Shown: in pieces, positions 9,072 to 10,048 of the stretch
Position numbering within the stretch: the stretch's first letter is position 1
Layout: each line of letters begins with the position of its first letter
NCBI GenBank assembly: GCA_001970855.1
Contig: LSSN01001133.1
Location: 1-10,048, forward strand
Direction: 5' to 3'
DNA length: 10,048 bases
DNA from: Smittium culicis
Taxonomy: Eukaryota; Kickxellomycota; Harpellomycetes; Harpellales; Legeriomycetaceae
Translations under genes and position numbers: made by a program
Notes under the pieces: model-generated
What the model was told of the DNA's origin: nothing
Database searches by the model: none
The model's input: the letters and a program-made list of their open reading frames with translations, nothing else

Positions 9072-9397
9072 GGGAGAATATTAAAAGTGTGAAAATATAA
9101 GGTCAAATAAGTTTTAACTATCGACTTTAAAAAATATGCAAATTCAATCGTAGCGATAAAAGGATCATGTTATTAGGTAAAAAAGCACTCGATACTCTTA
9201 TCAGAGGTTTGTATAAATGTATTTCCAGTTGGTAAAAATAAAATATTTTTTATCAAACAAAATAAATTCAAACCAAGTTTCCATAAAGCTACGATATTAA
9301 AAGACTGTCAAAATTAAAAAAAAAATTAGCTTGCTTTAATGGATTCATGTCGATAATTTGTACTTTATTATTGTATTTATCTGTTTTTTAATAACTC
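9072..9397. other. Spacer between the direct repeats
   Basis: 326 bp of AT-rich DNA with no open frame and no clear match to the flanking repeat copies. If the two copies are a tandem array with a 540-bp period, this is the diverged remainder of the unit. I could not align it with the sequence upstream of copy A. Confidence 0.5.
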
Positions 9398-9610
9398 TGT
9401 TAGATGTACGCTCTTAACTCTATCCTGGGCGGTAGACTATTTTTGACCCACAATATATATCCATCAGCGTTCAATTAAAATACTTTAATTCTGAGGCCTT
9501 AATAAATATCGGTATATTGTATTATAGCAGCGAATAATAAATTTACTTATAAATCATAAACGAATCATAAAATCAATTTTTTTATAGAGTATTGGATGGG
9601 AAGGGGTTAA
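9398..9610. repeat. Diverged direct repeat, copy B
   Basis: Partner of copy A at 8857-9071. It holds the conserved block GACTATTTTTGACCCACAA at 9435-9453 and the ungapped 118-base block 9493-9610 that ends in AAGGGGTTAA. An 8-bp hairpin begins nine bases after its end. The level of divergence points to an old event compared with the perfect simple repeats nearby. Confidence 0.8.
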
Positions 9611-9618
9611 ATGAAGCT

Positions 9619-9638
9619 TGTTGTATAAATATACAACA
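9619..9638. repeat. Perfect 8-bp hairpin after repeat copy B
   Basis: The arms TGTTGTAT (9619-9626) and ATACAACA (9631-9638) pair exactly around the 4-base loop AAAT. It lies directly downstream of copy B but has no counterpart after copy A, so it is not a conserved part of the repeat. Confidence 0.75.
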
Positions 9639-9772
9639 TTTATAGGAATTAGTAATATATTAGCAAAGCATATATAAATATGCATACAATTAGTAGAAAT
9701 TAATTTGATATTAATATCCGCCAATAAGAACTTTAAAACTATTAATAAATCATCAATAACAATAAGGAACTA

Positions 9773-9813
9773 TTTATAGATATAAATAGAAGATCCCTAT
9801 TTATATCTATAAA
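9773..9813. repeat. Perfect 17-bp inverted repeat, 7-bp spacer
   Basis: TTTATAGATATAAATAG (9773-9789) and CTATTTATATCTATAAA (9797-9813) are exact reverse complements separated by AAGATCC. Seventeen paired bases without a mismatch is the strongest palindrome in the window and should extrude or fold readily. No flanking duplication or transposase is seen. It could be a recent palindromic duplication, the core of a tiny MITE, or a replication-slippage product. Confidence 0.92.
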
Positions 9814-9857
9814 GATATGCTGCGATAAAAACAAAACATAAAAAACATAAAAAAAAA

Positions 9858-9889
9858 ATAAGAAAATAAGAAAATAAGAAAATAAGAAA
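9858..9889. repeat. Four tandem copies of ATAAGAAA
   Basis: Four exact 8-bp units, preceded by an A-run and two ACATAAAA-like units. Its 8-bp period is the same as that of the AGAATATA array at 2870-2893, though the units differ. Confidence 0.9.
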
Positions 9890-10048
9890 AGCAAAAAATC
9901 ATTAAAAAAAACAACTATAAAATGCAAGACAAAAGATAACTTTTTAAAATATAACTTCTTTTACATTATTAAATTACTTATTATATATTTTTTTACTTCT
10001 TTAAATCTATTCAAATAAAGTTGAAATTTAAAAGAATCTTATAGCACA

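Larger units (their letters stand above)
9611..10048. other. AT-rich non-coding DNA to the window end
   Basis: 438 bp with two hairpins and an A-rich tandem repeat, listed separately. The antisense open frame over 9742-9927 encodes only Phe, Leu and Ile-rich sequence read off the A-rich repeat, with no start context or motif, so I do not treat it as a gene. Confidence 0.7.

Noticed and set aside
9742..9927. Antisense 61-codon hydrophobic open frame
   Set aside because: It is read directly off the ATAAGAAA repeat and nearby A-runs and has a low-complexity composition.

Overview
The window looks like non-coding, very AT-rich nuclear DNA of a eukaryote. It contains trinucleotide microsatellites, long A and T runs, no operon-like gene packing and no rRNA or tRNA signature. 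The only recognisable protein-coding material is a decayed non-LTR retrotransposon (LINE) on the + strand. The RT wording, the RNase H domain and the AT-rich setting would suit an early-diverging fungus or another AT-rich protist or microsporidian-like genome, but the sequence does not settle the host.

Layout. 1-152: a perfect (ATG)50 microsatellite at the window edge. 153-2511: AT-rich DNA with small simple repeats and one 10-bp hairpin, and no gene seen. 2512-7526: a LINE relic of about 5 kb. A broken ORF1 spans roughly 2512-4006, starting at an ATG in a good start context and passing through three reading frames. A broken ORF2 spans roughly 4292-7526. Its domains, in order, are an APE-type endonuclease with recognisable N, QET and GDFN motifs, a linker, a well-preserved reverse transcriptase (motif A D, motif B, motif C DD), a Cys-rich remnant, and an RNase H domain with D, E and D in place. 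7527-10048: more AT-rich DNA with two diverged 215-bp direct repeats (8857-9071 and 9398-9610), a perfect 17-bp inverted repeat (9773-9813) and short tandem repeats.

How it works together. In a living copy, ORF1 would coat the element RNA, the endonuclease would nick the target, and the RT would copy the RNA into the nick (target-primed reverse transcription). RNase H would remove the template. Nothing here can do this now: both reading frames carry many stops and frameshifts, and the 3' end is lost inside RNase H. The main oddity is how uneven the decay is. About 1.26 kb of RT has one stop and normal GC, while the same ORF just upstream is AT-rich and full of stops. I saw no defence system, CRISPR array, or functional host gene.
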